Below are positions 49,121-60,242 of a DNA stretch of 64,000 nt, in pieces. The stretch is taken from positions 372,001 through 436,000 of the forward strand of contig NZ_AQHN01000084.1 of assembly GCF_000359745.1 (NCBI RefSeq), in the 5' to 3' direction. The stretch comes from Rhizobium freirei PRF 81. GTDB lineage: Bacteria; Pseudomonadota; Alphaproteobacteria; Rhizobiales; Rhizobiaceae. Positions within the stretch are counted from its first letter, which is position 1, and each line of letters begins with the position of its first letter. The position numbers and the translations under genes were made by a program. The notes beneath the pieces are model-generated. The model was not told the origin of the DNA, searched no databases, and saw only the letters and a list, made by a program, of their open reading frames with translations.

Positions 49121-49890
49121 GCGAACACCGCCTTTCCGATCACGGGTGTCGACGGCACAGCCATGTCGCGGGGCTCGAGCATGCCCGCGCCGAAGGCCTG
49201 CCGGCCGGCATCGATGGCCTTGGCGAAGGCTTCCGCCATCGCGGCCGGATCGCCGGCGCCGGCAACCGCTGTATTAAGCAGCACGGCATCGAAGCCGAGT
49301 TCCATGACGGTCGCCGCATGCGAGGGCTTGCCGATGCCGGCATCCACGATCAGCGGTATCTCGGGGAAATGCGCCCGCATCGAGCGGAGGGCGGACAGAT
49401 TGAGCGGCCCGGCCGCCGTTCCGATCGGCGCACACCAGGGCATCAGCACCTTGCATCCGGCTTCTAGCAGCCGTTCGGCAACCACGAGATCGTCCGTCGT
49501 ATAGGGAAAGACCTCGAAGCCGTCGCCGGCGAGGATGCGTGCGGCCTCCACTAGCGCAAAGACATCGGGCTGTAGCGTATCGTGATTGCCGATCACTTCG
49601 AGCTTGATCCAGTTGGTCTGAAATACCTCGCGGGCCATCTTTGCCGTCAGCACCGCTTCCGAGACGCCATGGCAGCCGGCAGTATTGGGAAGAACGCGAA
49701 CGTCAAGCGCGCGGATCATATCGAAGAAGGCGCCGCCGCTGCGTCCGCCAGCGGTTTCGCGCCGCAGCGATACGGTGACGATCTCCGTCTGCGATCGCTT
49801 GACCGCCTCGGCAAGGACTGCCGGTGAAGGATAGCGTGCCGTACCCAGGAGCAGGCGAGATTCGATTTGGCTTCCGTAAAAATCGGGCAT
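49117..49890 (-). CDS. thiG: Thiazole synthase
   Basis: A 257-residue ThiG that builds the thiazole ring from DXP, dehydroglycine and ThiS thiocarboxylate. The Schiff-base lysine is in the WIKLEVIGNHDTLQPD segment near residue 97; LMPWCAPIGTAAGP and VDAGIGKPSHAA are conserved family motifs. Start 49890 (MPDFYGSQIESRLLLGTARY) is three bases after the thiS stop. Confidence 0.96.
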   Translation of the reverse strand: MPDFYGSQIESRLLLGTARYPSPAVLAEAVKRSQTEIVTVSLRRETAGGRSGGAFFDMIRALDVRVLPNTAGCHGVSEAVLTAKMAREVFQTNWIKLEVIGNHDTLQPDVFALVEAARILAGDGFEVFPYTTDDLVVAERLLEAGCKVLMPWCAPIGTAAGPLNLSALRSMRAHFPEIPLIVDAGIGKPSHAATVMELGFDAVLLNTAVAGAGDPAAMAEAFAKAIDAGRQAFGAGMLEPRDMAVPSTPVIGKAVFA

Positions 49891-49893
49891 GGC

Positions 49894-50091
49894 TCAGCCT
49901 CCCTGCATCGGTGTCAGGATCTCGATCCTGTCGTTGTCGTTCAGCGCATGGTCGTCGCGGTCTTCGCGATGCACGAGCTCGCCGTTGACGGCGGTTGCCA
50001 GCCAGTCGCCCTCGTAGTCGAGCGCCGTCAGAAGCTGCGAAAGCGTGGTTGCGGCGATTGTCTGAGCTTCTCCATTGATGATCAGGCGCAT
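49894..50091 (-). CDS. thiS: Thiamine biosynthesis sulfur carrier protein
   Basis: A 65-residue beta-grasp, ubiquitin-like protein ending in the required Gly-Gly (ILTPMQGG), which carries sulfur as a thiocarboxylate to ThiG. Its start overlaps the thiO end by ten bases. Confidence 0.95.
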   Translation of the reverse strand: MRLIINGEAQTIAATTLSQLLTALDYEGDWLATAVNGELVHREDRDDHALNDNDRIEILTPMQGG

Positions 50092-51062
50092 CTGGGGCTC
50101 CTTTGTCTGGATTGTTCGGAAAGGACGAGGTCGGCAGTTTCGGCCGCCATTGCCGGCGCCAGCAGGAAACCGTGGCGATAGAAACCGTTCGTCACGACGA
50201 CATTTCCCTCGCGGCCTACACGCGGGAGATTGTCGGGAAAGGCGGGACGGATGCCGGCACCGGTTTCGATGACCGCGGCGTCTGCAAAGGCGGGATGCAG
50301 CGCGTAGGCGGCGTTCAGCAGTTCCATCAGCGAACGCGCCGTGATCGGACCGCCGAATTCGGTCTCGATCATGGTCGCTCCCACCATGAAAAGCCCTTGG
50401 CCGCGTGGAACGATATAGACGGGAATGCGGGGATGCAGCAGGCGGATAGGCCGGGCGAGTGCCACTTCTTCGGTGCGTAGATAGAGCATCTCACCGCGCA
50501 CGCCGCGCAGATCCTTGCTGTGTCCGATGCGGGCGGCGCCGGTGCAATCGACGATTTCGGAGAAATCGTCCTCGCTCACATCCATGGCGGCAAAAGCAAC
50601 GCCTCTCGCCAGAAGCTTTTCCTGCAATCGGCGCAGCGCCCGGCGCGGGTCCAGATGCGCTTCCTGCGGAAAGAACAGGCCTTGCCTGAAACGGCCGGCA
50701 AGGGCGGGCTCGAGAGCGGCGATTTCACTCTCTTCCACCCAATGATAGCCGGAGGTGCGGCTCGCGAATCGCTTGAGCTCGCCGTGATCGCGCGGCGGCG
50801 CGACCACCAGGGTGCCGTTGCGCACCACCTCGCCCGGCAGCATCGCATCCCATCGATCGGCGGCATCCATGCCGCGCCGGAGCACCGCCTCATCGGCACT
50901 TTCCCGTTCGCACCAGGGCGCCAGCATGCCGCCGGCGAGCCAGGACGCGGCATGGTCGAAGTTCAGGTACGGGTCCAGGACGGTTACGTCCGCGCCCCGA
51001 ACATGAAGTTCATGGGCGACCGCGAGGCCGGCGACGCCGGCCCCTTTGACAAGGACGCGCAT
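50082..51062 (-). CDS. thiO: Glycine oxidase
   Basis: A 326-residue FAD enzyme of the DAO family supplying dehydroglycine for thiazole synthesis, as aerobes lacking ThiH do. Start 51062 (MRVLVKGAGVAGLAVAHELH) gives the Rossmann FAD site at once; the frame extension to 51395 runs over thiC. The C-terminal GIRPAFPDNLPRVGREGNVV and YRHGFLLAP motif is typical for the family. Confidence 0.94.
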   Translation of the reverse strand: MRVLVKGAGVAGLAVAHELHVRGADVTVLDPYLNFDHAASWLAGGMLAPWCERESADEAVLRRGMDAADRWDAMLPGEVVRNGTLVVAPPRDHGELKRFASRTSGYHWVEESEIAALEPALAGRFRQGLFFPQEAHLDPRRALRRLQEKLLARGVAFAAMDVSEDDFSEIVDCTGAARIGHSKDLRGVRGEMLYLRTEEVALARPIRLLHPRIPVYIVPRGQGLFMVGATMIETEFGGPITARSLMELLNAAYALHPAFADAAVIETGAGIRPAFPDNLPRVGREGNVVVTNGFYRHGFLLAPAMAAETADLVLSEQSRQRSPRCA

Positions 51063-51063
51063 C

Positions 51064-52890
<1,827 letters not shown>

Positions 52891-52999
52891 GGTTTGAGGC
52901 TCCAAATTGCGGTTGGAGACCCAGTCAATCAGCCGGAATGATGAAAAGACGTCGATATGGATTCCACGCGTGAACCCAGAGCCATCGAGCGCTTGCACC

Positions 53000-53108
53000 G
53001 TCCCTACGCCAGTATGAACTGGATCAGGTTCAACGGGTCACTGCGCCACAACAGGCAAAGCCATATTGTCCAGCAGTATCTCAGCCCCTTGCCGGGACCC
53101 CCCTGGTG
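53000..53108 (-). ncRNA. TPP riboswitch (THI element)
   Basis: Read on the minus strand: GGGGTCC..GGGGCTGAGA (pyrimidine-sensing arm) near the start, and TTGAACCTGATCCAGTTCAT followed by ACTGGCGTAGGGA at the end. These are the conserved core blocks CUGAGA and ACCUGAUCCAGUUxAUACUGGCGxAGGGA of the thi box. It lies about 110 bases before the thiC ATG and should shut the operon when thiamine pyrophosphate is plentiful. Confidence 0.95.
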
Positions 53109-53435
53109 AATGCGGAAAGGCTAAGCTCTCTCTTTGGCTGCTGTCAACCCTGTAGCGACGATCGCATTTTGCCTGGTGGCTCCCAGCTGCGCCGGGCACC
53201 GAATGGCTTCAACGGGAACGTTCCACCATGAGTCGAAAATATCGGTGCGCGCCGATCAGAGTCGACCACCAAGCTCGGACTTGTCCAGGATGCCGCCCGC
53301 TTGCGCGTTCATGCTTCCGGTAGGCGCAATCGGCGCCTTTCGGTTATCGCCGGAGGAGGTTTCATGGGCCACGCTGTCGGCAGTTGCATTTAGGCAACAG
53401 CGGTCAAGACTAATACCAGGGTGGGTTTCACATAA
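53109..53435. other. Intergenic region before the porin promoter
   Basis: No gene supported. It should include the thi promoter, read leftwards just beyond the riboswitch. Short frames here lack ribosome sites. Confidence 0.4.
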
Positions 53436-53464
53436 TTGACAAACATACGGGCTGTTTGTAAATC
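53436..53464 (+). promoter_or_regulatory. Possible porin promoter overlapped by an inverted repeat
   Basis: TTGACA at 53436-53441, 17-base spacer and TAAATC at 53459-53464. ACAAACA at 53439-53445 and its exact complement TGTTTGT at 53453-53459 form a seven-base dyad inside the promoter, suited to a repressor. If used, the porin mRNA has a leader of about 225 nt. Confidence 0.4.
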
Positions 53465-53695
53465 GAATGCAGGACACAAGTTGTCTCACGGTCGAGGGAT
53501 CGGCCGGATCGGTAAAGGCATTTCAAGGCTTTTGCTGCGGGGTCAATTGTGGAGGTTCGAGGGGACTCAAGCCAACATTAGGTGCGTATCTGCCGGGCTG
53601 CCTGGTCGCGTTTGAATGAGACCGATCTTTAAAGTGGTATTCCAGCCCTGCACTCGCGGTAAGTCAGAAATGCATATTGCAACCAGGAGCTTATA

Positions 53696-54787
53696 ATGAA
53701 CATCAAGAGCCTTCTTCTCGGCTCCGCTGCTGCGCTGGCAGCAGTATCCGGTGCCCAGGCAGCCGACGCTATCGTCGCTGCTCAGCCGGAGCCGTTGGAA
53801 TACGTTCGCATCTGCGACGCATACGGTGCTGGCTACTTCTTCATTCCGGGCACGGAAACCTGCCTCAAGATCGGCGGCCGCGTCCGCACCGAGGGCGAGT
53901 GGTACGATGCCTACAACCCGAACAGCAAGCAGGGCACGCTGTGGCACACCCGTGCTGAGCTGAACGTCAATACCGCTTCCGACACCGAATACGGTCCGCT
54001 GAAGACCAACATGGTTATCCGCTGGGATTGGAGCGAAGGCAACACGACCAGCACCAAGCTGCTGTTCGCCAACATCAGCCTCGGTGGCTTCCTCGTCGGT
54101 AAGGCTGACTCGCAGTACAACTCCTACATCGGCTATGCCGGCGACGTCATCAACGACGACGTGATCTATGACGGCCCGTACGAACTGAACCAGATCAGCT
54201 ACAACTACGATGCCGGCAACGGTTTCACGGCTGTGGTCTCGGTCGAAGACAGCAACTCCAGCGGCTCCGGCGCTTCCTACGGCTCCAGCTGGTGGGCAGA
54301 CGATAAGGCCAACCACTACGCTCCTGACGCCGTTGCCGGTATCGGTTACAAGGTTGGCAACTTCGGCTTCAAGGTTGTCGGCGGTTACGACTCGATCGTC
54401 GAAGAAGGCGCTATCAAGGCTCGCGTCGACGCTGACTTCGGCGTATTCTCGGCCTTCTTGATGGGTGGTTACAACACCGATGGCAAGAAGCTGAACAAGT
54501 ATGCCGGCACGAACCTTGACCGTTCTGCTTGCCCGGTTGCTGATGCATCGAAGTGCGGCTGGGGTGACTGGGCCGTTTGGGGCGGCGCTAGCGTTCCGAT
54601 CAACGAAAAGCTGAAGTGGAACCTCCAGCTCGCCTACACCGACAGCAAGATCTTTGCCGCTACCACGAACCTGAAGTGGAACCCGGTCAAGAACCTGCTC
54701 ATCGAGCCGGAAGTTTCCTACAGCAACTTCGATTCTGTGAACCAGGATCAGTGGGCTGGTATCCTGCGCTTCGAGCGTAGCTTCTAA
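53696..54787 (+). CDS. Outer-membrane porin, RopA/Omp2-like
   Basis: A 363-residue alphaproteobacterial porin: signal peptide MNIKSLLLGSAAALAAVSGA with cleavage after AQA, then the family start AADAIVAAQPEPLEYVRICD and a cysteine pair (VRICDAYG, TETCLKIGG), many aromatic beta strands, and a C-terminal phenylalanine (LRFERSF) needed for outer-membrane assembly. Codons are strongly biased, as in highly expressed genes. Similar to RopA of Rhizobium and Omp2 of Brucella. Confidence 0.94.
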   Translation: MNIKSLLLGSAAALAAVSGAQAADAIVAAQPEPLEYVRICDAYGAGYFFIPGTETCLKIGGRVRTEGEWYDAYNPNSKQGTLWHTRAELNVNTASDTEYGPLKTNMVIRWDWSEGNTTSTKLLFANISLGGFLVGKADSQYNSYIGYAGDVINDDVIYDGPYELNQISYNYDAGNGFTAVVSVEDSNSSGSGASYGSSWWADDKANHYAPDAVAGIGYKVGNFGFKVVGGYDSIVEEGAIKARVDADFGVFSAFLMGGYNTDGKKLNKYAGTNLDRSACPVADASKCGWGDWAVWGGASVPINEKLKWNLQLAYTDSKIFAATTNLKWNPVKNLLIEPEVSYSNFDSVNQDQWAGILRFERSF

Positions 54788-54818
54788 TAAGAGACTACCC
54801 GGCCCGCGCCGGGTAAGA

Positions 54819-54848
54819 GAAGCCTGACGTTCCAATCCGTCGGGCTTC
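54819..54848 (+). terminator. Porin terminator stem-loop
   Basis: GAAGCCTGACG, eight-base loop, CGTCGGGCTTC, then TTC; an 11-pair stem with one G-T pair, 32 bases after the porin stop. A smaller stem (ACCCGGC..GCCGGGT, 54796-54813) precedes it. Confidence 0.65.
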
Positions 54849-54880
54849 TTCAACTGATCGGTTGACCTCCGATCAAAGAG

Positions 54881-54912
54881 AAAGGATCCGGCTTTCCCTC
54901 CGGATCCTTTTT
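54881..54912. terminator. Bidirectional intrinsic terminator between porin and tetR
   Basis: AAAGGATCCGG, a short loop, CCGGATCCTTTTT: a stem flanked by A-run and T-run, so it can terminate the porin transcript on the plus strand and the TetR transcript on the minus strand. Confidence 0.8.
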
Positions 54913-54917
54913 AGCTT

Positions 54918-55559
54918 TTAAGCCGCAGATGTCTCGATTTCCTGCATCTGCGCTGATGGGAACCAGGTCTTCAAAACCATCTTGATGAACATCTGTCCGC
55001 AGGGTGCGAGCTGGAAATTGCCCCTGTCGAGCGTCCATTCGGTGATCAGGCCGCCGATGACGGCGGTTAGCGCCGAGGCAGCCGTGTCCGGTGTCCAGGG
55101 CGCCGGCAACTGCGTCTTCTCGTTCATCAACGTGAAGATTCGCTCGAAATTATCGTGCATGTCCTGCCGGAAGGAACTCGCGCGGCTCGTCGTTCCGTCA
55201 CAAAACGCCATGTCGAGATGCATCATCACCTTCAGCATGCTGCGTTTGCGCGGATCATGCTGAACGTCCTCGAATATGGCCGCAATCGCATCCGCCACGA
55301 GATCGAGCGGGTTGGGCGGCAACTCCCGCGACATGCGTTCGGCCAGCTCCTGAAATGGCTGCTGCGCCTCATCGCGGATCGCAAACATCAGCCCTTGCTT
55401 GTTCTTGAAATGCCAGTGCACCGCCCCCCGCGTAACACCGGCTGCTGTGGCTATCTCCTCGAGGCTGACATTCTCATATCCCTTGTCGAGGAACAGGGCT
55501 TTTGCCGATTGCAAAATCTCGTTTCGAGTTTCCGCCGCCTCTTCCTTAGTTCGCCGCAT
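54918..55559 (-). CDS. TetR/AcrR-family repressor
   Basis: A 213-residue TetR protein. The N-terminal HTH (ALFLDKGYENVSLEEIATAA, GVTRGAVHWHFKNKQGL) is of the AcrR/TtgR type, which normally controls multidrug efflux pumps. The C-terminal domain fits AcrR-like ligand pockets. No efflux genes are adjacent here: the neighbours are a convergent porin and a long intergenic region, so the target is not evident. Confidence 0.92.
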   Translation of the reverse strand: MRRTKEEAAETRNEILQSAKALFLDKGYENVSLEEIATAAGVTRGAVHWHFKNKQGLMFAIRDEAQQPFQELAERMSRELPPNPLDLVADAIAAIFEDVQHDPRKRSMLKVMMHLDMAFCDGTTSRASSFRQDMHDNFERIFTLMNEKTQLPAPWTPDTAASALTAVIGGLITEWTLDRGNFQLAPCGQMFIKMVLKTWFPSAQMQEIETSAA

Positions 55560-56051
55560 TCAGTTCTCCACAGAAGCCCATTTCCAGCCGTACCCCTCTT
55601 CTTGGTATTTCTATTCCGTCTCGCCGCGTCAGTGCCGGTGACCCCATATTGCCGACAACATCAGATTGCGAAGCGAACCCCTAGATACTCCCTATAAATC
55701 GATAATGAAAATCGCAACGAGACGTATTCGTCAAGCACCTATAAGCCACGCGCAAGTTTCATTCGGCAATTTCGCTGCGTTGGGAAGTGCTAGATCGAAA
55801 ATGTGCAGATGCCGATAGCGCCATGATGGCGACAGGTCGCCGCTGGCGATCGCCGCTTCATGGCTGGCCGATCCGTCAAATCCGGGCGCAAAGCGGATTT
55901 GACCTCCAGCCTTCGGCAATTTCATCCGCCCATATCGATGGTCGAAGCCATGGCGGCGCGCCGGCGCCGGCCGGCCTCGACGGCCTTAAGTTTTATTCGT
56001 GTACGCGCAGGCTATCGCAATTCTCCTCAACGCTCGCACCAGGAGGCCCCT
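55560..56051. other. Intergenic region between tetR and the EF-hand gene
   Basis: About 490 bases with no supported gene. It should contain both divergent promoters. An open minus-strand frame at 55731-55925 looks protein-like but has no ribosome site or family. Confidence 0.4.
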
Positions 56052-56858
56052 ATGACGAGCATTACCTCGGTCTTATCAAACAACTATTATCAGTATCTGA
56101 CATCCCGTTCGGCATCGTCCGCAACGGACGATACCGCATCCTTGACCCTATCGGGCGGTTCGTCCGGCGCAAGCTCCTCGTCATCATCAGACGGTCAATC
56201 TCAAAGCGCCGCCGTTGAGCAATTGATGGCGCAACTGATGAACATCATTCTCAACCTTCAGGCTGGCAGCGACAATAGCAACGACGGCTCGACGTCTAAC
56301 TCCGACGGCAGCTCCGTCGATTCGACGTCGAGCACGCAGCAGTCCGCGGCGGCCGCTACGGTGAGCGGCAGTCAGAACGATAAGATCAAAGCCATGGATA
56401 CCAACGGCGATGGCAATATCAGCGAGGCGGAATTCGTCGCCGCGCGTCCCTCCGGCGCCAGCGAGGATCAGGCCCGGACGCTGTTCGAAAGCTTCGACAA
56501 GGACAAGACCGGCTCACTCACTGAAGCGCAGTTGGCGGAGGCAATGCGTTCGGGCCGGCACATGCATCATGGCGGACATATGAGCGACAAGCAGCTCTCC
56601 GACCTATTTTCCTCCATGGATACCAACGGCGACGGTAGCGTGACCGAAGCGGAATTCGTGGCCGCCCGCCCGTCGGGTGTCGGCGAAGATCAGGCAACGG
56701 CATTGTTCAAGGGCCTGGATACCTCAAATTCGGGATCGCTGACGCAAAGCCAGTTCGAAGCGGCCGTGAAGGCACAGCGCCCGCAAGCGCCTGAATTTGG
56801 CAACCCTTACGCCGCCGCAGACCAAGGACAGACGACTAGCGATCTGCTCACGCTCTGA
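56052..56858 (+). CDS. EF-hand calcium-binding protein with internal duplication
   Basis: A 268-residue protein. ATG 56052 is preceded by AGGAGG; the extension to 55860 was rejected. The N-terminal half is Ser/Asp/Gln-rich and low in complexity, without a classical signal peptide. The C-terminal half holds four EF-hand loops in two pairs: DTNGDGNISEAE and DKDKTGSLTEAQ, then DTNGDGSVTEAE and DTSNSGSLTQSQ. The pair unit is duplicated with a period of 222 bp (74 residues). Probably binds Ca; export may be by a non-classical route. Role unknown. Confidence 0.88.
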   Translation: MTSITSVLSNNYYQYLTSRSASSATDDTASLTLSGGSSGASSSSSSDGQSQSAAVEQLMAQLMNIILNLQAGSDNSNDGSTSNSDGSSVDSTSSTQQSAAAATVSGSQNDKIKAMDTNGDGNISEAEFVAARPSGASEDQARTLFESFDKDKTGSLTEAQLAEAMRSGRHMHHGGHMSDKQLSDLFSSMDTNGDGSVTEAEFVAARPSGVGEDQATALFKGLDTSNSGSLTQSQFEAAVKAQRPQAPEFGNPYAAADQGQTTSDLLTL

Positions 56859-57186
56859 TCGGAATCGACCTTCGTATCTGAACCAGCGATGCGCCGGCAG
56901 CCTGGAGGTTAGAGGTCAGGCCTCAGCATCCAGGCGCTCCGGCTTTTGCATCTTTGCCGCAGCGCCATGAAGCCGGCCACAATTATTCGCAAATCGATGA
57001 GGGGAGAGCGACGGATTTCGGCGCGTGGTCCGTTGAACCGTTGAGAACCCATGCTCGATGTCGAAGGAAAGAGACGCTGCGATCGGATTGGTACAATGCG
57101 CCGGGTAGGCAAAGCTCTCTTGTCAACGGCAGGGAAGGGGCGTGCTATGCCAAAGTCGCACGAAACTTGGACGGTGGCGATTGTCG

Positions 57187-57759
57187 ATGAAAAGGGATCG
57201 CGCGCCCGAGAGTGGCGACCCGGATGAGGATCTGGTGGGCCGCATCGCCGCCGGCGATGTGCCGGCAATGCGCGTGATGGTGACACGGCAGCTGCCTCGC
57301 ATCCTTTCGGTGGCGACCCGCATGCTTGGCGATGCCGCCGAGGCCGAGGATGTGGCGCAGGAGACATTCCTGCGGGTGTGGCGAAACGCCGGCGGCTGGC
57401 GCCAGCGCAACGCCCGCTTCAGCACCTGGGTGCACCGCGTCGCGATCAACCTTTGCTACGATCGCCTGCGCCGGCGTAAGGACGTGCTTGCCGAGCAACC
57501 GCCCGACATCGAGGATGAAGGGCCGGGACCGGATGCGGGTCTGATGAGCGAGGATGATCCCTCCAGGCGTGTGGAGCGGGCGATGCAGATGATCGCGCCC
57601 CGGCAGCGCGAGGCGATCATTCTGGTTTATTATCAGGCGCTGTCGAATGTGGAAGCGGCTGCGATCATGGATATCAGCGTGGATGCATTGGAAAGCCTGC
57701 TGGCGCGGGGAAGGCGATCCCTGCAGGCGCTTTTGTTGAAGGAACAGAGCGATGGCTGA
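57187..57759 (+). CDS. ECF-type RNA polymerase sigma factor
   Basis: About 190 residues from ATG 57187 (MKRDRAPESGDPDEDLVGRI); a GTG at 57142 in the same frame is an alternative. Region 2 (ATRMLGDAAEAEDVAQETFLRVW, in two parts ATRMLGDAAEAEDVAQ and ETFLRVW) and region 4 (PRQREAIILVYYQALSNVEA, AAIMDISVDALESLLARGRR) are complete. It overlaps the next gene by eight bases, the classic arrangement with a membrane anti-sigma factor. Confidence 0.92.
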   Translation: MKRDRAPESGDPDEDLVGRIAAGDVPAMRVMVTRQLPRILSVATRMLGDAAEAEDVAQETFLRVWRNAGGWRQRNARFSTWVHRVAINLCYDRLRRRKDVLAEQPPDIEDEGPGPDAGLMSEDDPSRRVERAMQMIAPRQREAIILVYYQALSNVEAAAIMDISVDALESLLARGRRSLQALLLKEQSDG

Positions 57760-58201
57760 ACATATCGCAGGCCCGATGAGCGGCGAACGGTTTGCGGAAC
57801 TGGCCGATGCCTATGGCGGCGATATCGGCCGCTGGCCTCAGGCGGAGCGAGCGGCGGCGCGCGATTATGCCAGGAACATCGATGTGGACGGCATGCTGGC
57901 GCGGGCTGCCGATCTCGATGCGCTGCTCGATACCTATATGCCGAAAGTCGCTCCCGCCGGCTTGGATAGCCGGATCGTCGCGCGGTTTGCCCGCCGGTCG
58001 AAGATCCGCAATTGGTTCCGATTCGGCTCCGCCGGCATTGGCCTTGTCGGCGTCGGGCTCGCGGGCGCTCTTGCCGGCAGCGTTGCCATCGCCGTATTGG
58101 CGCCAAGCCTGACATCGGAAACGCCATCCATAGCCGATGGCACCAGCACCATGTTCGGCGACATCGGACCGGACGTGACCATAACGCAGGAAAGCCAATG
58201 A
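57752..58201 (+). CDS. Probable membrane anti-sigma factor
   Basis: A 149-residue protein with a cytoplasmic N-terminal part (residues 1-85, with FAELADAYGGDIGRWPQAER typical of short rhizobial anti-sigma heads), one membrane helix (residues about 93-118, GIGLVGVGLAGALAGSVAIA) and a short periplasmic tail. Overlap with the ECF gene supports its role. Not a zinc-type anti-sigma: no HxxxCxxC. Confidence 0.75.
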   Translation: MAEHIAGPMSGERFAELADAYGGDIGRWPQAERAAARDYARNIDVDGMLARAADLDALLDTYMPKVAPAGLDSRIVARFARRSKIRNWFRFGSAGIGLVGVGLAGALAGSVAIAVLAPSLTSETPSIADGTSTMFGDIGPDVTITQESQ

Positions 58202-58647
58202 CAGACCGCAGTTTCCGAATACTGGTCATATCTCTGCTGGTGTTGAACACCTTCATGATTGCAGCACTTGCAGGTGGAGGGTTGACCTGGATCCGCAATT
58301 CGCAGGCGCCGACCGGGATGATGCCCTTGGGCGGCGAGCAATTGCGGTCGCCGCAGAGGAAGGCTCTGCGGGCTGCTCTCAACGAGGCGCGCAAGGAGGA
58401 ACGGCAAACCATTCTCGACGGGCAACAGGCCAAGGTCGACGCCGCTTCCATTCTGGGGCAGCCGACGCTGGATACGGCCGCGCTGTCGGCTGCGTTGGCC
58501 AGAGCCCGCAACGCCGATATTGGGTTGAGGGCCAAGCTGGAGCAGCGCGCCGTCGATTTCGCGGCAACGCTCTCCTACGACGAACGCCGCGCCCTTGCCG
58601 AAAGCATGATCCGCCGCAGCGTGCCGAAAGCCGCTGTCACAAAATGA
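58198..58647 (+). CDS. Periplasmic ZraP/CnrX-like sensor protein
   Basis: A 149-residue protein: N-terminal membrane anchor (ILVISLLVLNTFMIAALAGG), then a long helical domain with RKALRAALNEARKEERQTIL, repeats of alanine-rich helices and LSYDERRALAESMIRRS, the layout of heavy-metal-resistance proteins ZraP/CnrX/DUF Spy-like. It overlaps the anti-sigma gene by four bases, so it may sense the signal that frees the sigma factor. Confidence 0.78.
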   Translation: MTDRSFRILVISLLVLNTFMIAALAGGGLTWIRNSQAPTGMMPLGGEQLRSPQRKALRAALNEARKEERQTILDGQQAKVDAASILGQPTLDTAALSAALARARNADIGLRAKLEQRAVDFAATLSYDERRALAESMIRRSVPKAAVTK

Positions 58648-58721
58648 TCATGCTTGCCGGGCGACGGATCGGAATGACGACCGCGTTTAAGGAATGTGTT
58701 TGAAATAGGAGTTGGCAGAAC

Positions 58722-60239
58722 ATGGCTCAGCAATCGAATGATGTTTATGCCGCGCTCGCCCTTTCCCGGTTCGGGTTGGGAGCGGACCATAACGGCACCG
58801 CGCCGATCGCATCGAACCCGCGCGGGGCATTGATGGAGGAAATCACCGAACGCTTCGTTCCCGTTCCGGTCGGACCGCAGCTTCAGTCCAGCGCCGATCT
58901 TCTCGTCTCTCTCTTTGCCTTCCAGGAACAGCGCAAGGAGGCGAGACAGCAGGCTGCAACCGCCATGCAGCAGGACAAGCCGATGCAAGGGCCTCAATTG
59001 CCACAACAACAACCGCCTGTGCAGACATCGGGCGCCATGGCAGCCCAGCCAGGCAATCCGGCCATGACGGCGCCAACAGGCAAGCCGGTCGAGAAGCAGG
59101 AAAAGCCTACAATGGCCGCAATGCCGTATCTTCCGCAGCAGATCCTTTTGGCCGAAGCGGATGCGCGCTTCAACGGCACCATCCGGCAGCCCTTGATCGG
59201 CTTCGGCGAGCGGCTCGCCATGTTCTGGGCAAACCACTTCGCGGTCGCCGTCTCGAAGAGCGAGGAGGTTCACATCCTTGCCGGCGCCTTCGAGCGCGAA
59301 GCCATCCGGCCGCACGTCTTCGGGCGTTTTGCCGATATGTTGCTCGCCGTCGAGACCCATCCGGCCATGCTTGGCTATCTCGACAATCAGCAATCGATCG
59401 GCCCGAACTCCAAGGCCAACGCCAGCAAGAAACGCGGCCTCAACGAGAACCTCGCCCGCGAGACGCTGGAACTGCATACGCTCGGCGTCAATGGCGGCTA
59501 CACGCAAACCGATGTGACGACTCTTGCCAAGATCATCACCGGCTGGACGGTGGCGCGCGCCGAAGGCAAGCTCGGCGACCCCGGCACCTTCGTCTTCAAC
59601 GCGGGCGCCCATGAACCTGGCGACCAGACAATTCTCGGCCTTACCTATGCCGATAATGGCGTCGGACAGGGGCGGGAAGCGTTGCGGGATCTCGCCCGCC
59701 ACCCGGCGACCGCGCAGCATATCGCCACCAAGCTTGTTCGGCATTTCGTCGCCGATACGCCGCCGCCGGCGCTGGTGCAGACCGTCGCTGCGACATTCAG
59801 CAAGACGGATGGCGATCTCTCCGCCGTCTATCGGGCGCTGATCGGCTCCGAGGAGGCCTGGAACCCGACGCTGTCCAAGGTTCGTTCGCCGCTCGAGTTC
59901 ATGATCGCTCTTCTGCGGGCGAGCGGCGAGACGCCGAAGCCGAATGTCGTTCTCGGCGCGCTGACCGCGATGGGCCAACCCTTCTGGGCGCCGGCTGGCC
60001 CCAACGGCTTTGCGGACTCGGTCGATGTCTGGGCCTCCAGCGAGGGCCTCAGCATGCGCATGGATGTCGCCAATATGATCGCGAATGCGGTACCGCCGCA
60101 GATCGATCCCCGTCGGTTCGCTTCCGACAGCCTCGGGCCGCTGCTTTCGAATGAGACGCTACAGGCCGTATCGCGCGCGGAGACCCGCAATCAGGGTCTG
60201 GCGATCGCTTATCTTTCCCCCGAATTTCAAAGGCGCTGA
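58722..60239 (+). CDS. DUF1800 family protein
   Basis: A 505-residue DUF1800 protein. GGAG lies 10 bases before ATG 58722. Family features: ALALSRFGLGADHN at the N-terminus, ERLAMFWANHFAV near residue 165, LNENLARETLELHTLGVNGG near 243, and HFVADTPPPALV. A glutamine/proline-rich insertion (residues about 75-125) is unusual. No signal peptide. DUF1800 genes are nearly always paired with DUF1501 genes; the function is unknown. Confidence 0.9.
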   Translation: MAQQSNDVYAALALSRFGLGADHNGTAPIASNPRGALMEEITERFVPVPVGPQLQSSADLLVSLFAFQEQRKEARQQAATAMQQDKPMQGPQLPQQQPPVQTSGAMAAQPGNPAMTAPTGKPVEKQEKPTMAAMPYLPQQILLAEADARFNGTIRQPLIGFGERLAMFWANHFAVAVSKSEEVHILAGAFEREAIRPHVFGRFADMLLAVETHPAMLGYLDNQQSIGPNSKANASKKRGLNENLARETLELHTLGVNGGYTQTDVTTLAKIITGWTVARAEGKLGDPGTFVFNAGAHEPGDQTILGLTYADNGVGQGREALRDLARHPATAQHIATKLVRHFVADTPPPALVQTVAATFSKTDGDLSAVYRALIGSEEAWNPTLSKVRSPLEFMIALLRASGETPKPNVVLGALTAMGQPFWAPAGPNGFADSVDVWASSEGLSMRMDVANMIANAVPPQIDPRRFASDSLGPLLSNETLQAVSRAETRNQGLAIAYLSPEFQRR

Positions 60240-60242
60240 CCC

